NCBI RefSeq assembly: GCF_015352955.1
Contig: NZ_JACYOX010000029.1
Coordinates: 1-64,000, forward strand
DNA: 64,000 bases
Direction of reading: 5' to 3'
DNA from: Noviherbaspirillum soli
GTDB lineage: Bacteria; Pseudomonadota; Gammaproteobacteria; Burkholderiales; Burkholderiaceae_D
How positions within the stretch are numbered: position 1 is the stretch's first letter; each line of letters starts with the position of its first letter. A model generated the notes under the pieces. It was not told the origin of the DNA, did not search any database, and saw only the letters and a list, made by a program, of their open reading frames with translations. The translations under genes were made by a program, and so were the position numbers. This document shows positions 63,968 to 64,000 of this stretch, piece after piece.

Positions 63968-64000
63968 ATGGAACGACGCGCATTCCTTTTCACCGTCACG
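63968..64000 (+). CDS. Start of a gene running off the right edge, possible Tat or Sec substrate
   Basis: ATG at 63968 with GAGGAGA at good spacing; eleven codons are seen (MERRAFLFTVT). The RRAFL string resembles a twin-arginine signal. Too short to identify. Confidence 0.5.
   Translation, partial: MERRAFLFTVT

Overview
The window looks like a piece of a large secondary replicon (chromid or megaplasmid) of a GC-rich betaproteobacterium of the Burkholderiales, most likely Oxalobacteraceae. The pointers are a formyl-CoA transferase closely resembling the Oxalobacter enzyme, a PEP-CTERM protein, a nag-type salicylate hydroxylase cluster, and an overall Burkholderiales gene repertoire. The taxonomic placement is inference from remembered family resemblance, not a search.

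Left end (1-4.7 kb): the start of an NAD-linked formate dehydrogenase beta subunit and formyl-CoA:oxalate CoA-transferase (frc) on the minus strand, a divergent Crp/Fnr-type regulator, a small protein and a secreted DUF2272 protein. Together they suggest oxalate/formate oxidation under local control. Replication and segregation module (4.9-9.9 kb): a P1-like parA-parB operon with paired 15-17 bp palindromes just after parB (candidate parS), a 1.5-kb non-coding region with about 16 iterons, an AT-rich segment and an inverted half-iteron operator, then a Rep_3-type initiator gene. This is the most striking part of the window.

10-21.4 kb: a hypothetical protein, an SF1 helicase overlapping an M20 peptidase, then a minus-strand arn cluster (arnD, arnA decarboxylase part, arnT, one SMR flippase subunit, arnB, arnC, arnA formyltransferase part) for adding 4-amino-4-deoxy-L-arabinose to lipid A. 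ArnA is split into two genes that sit far apart. 21.4-31.5 kb: a PEP-CTERM protein behind a probable sigma-54 promoter, a DedA-rhodanese fusion, PEP synthase coupled to a CBS-domain protein, a secreted M20 peptidase, UspA, a divergent GH1-like enzyme and an orphan branched-chain-type binding protein.

31.6-49 kb: a tripartite RND efflux operon (permease, adaptor, outer-membrane factor), a GGDEF-EAL protein, a TAXI-TRAP transporter preceded by a tiny leader ORF, and a dctA-dctB-dctD C4-dicarboxylate operon with a near-consensus sigma-54 promoter and two phased upstream sites. 49-55 kb: cytochrome c, a SnoaL-like protein, and a LysR gene divergent from reductase, oxygenase alpha, oxygenase beta and Rieske ferredoxin genes in nag order. 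55-64 kb: a D-threonine-aldolase-like enzyme, a region with two exact-period 200-bp tandem repeats, a PhzF-like protein, an EAL protein with a degenerate GGDEF motif, and the de novo NAD operon nadB-nadA-nadC. The presence of nadBAC beside a plasmid-type origin is the main argument for a chromid. I saw no tRNA, rRNA, CRISPR array or intact insertion sequence.
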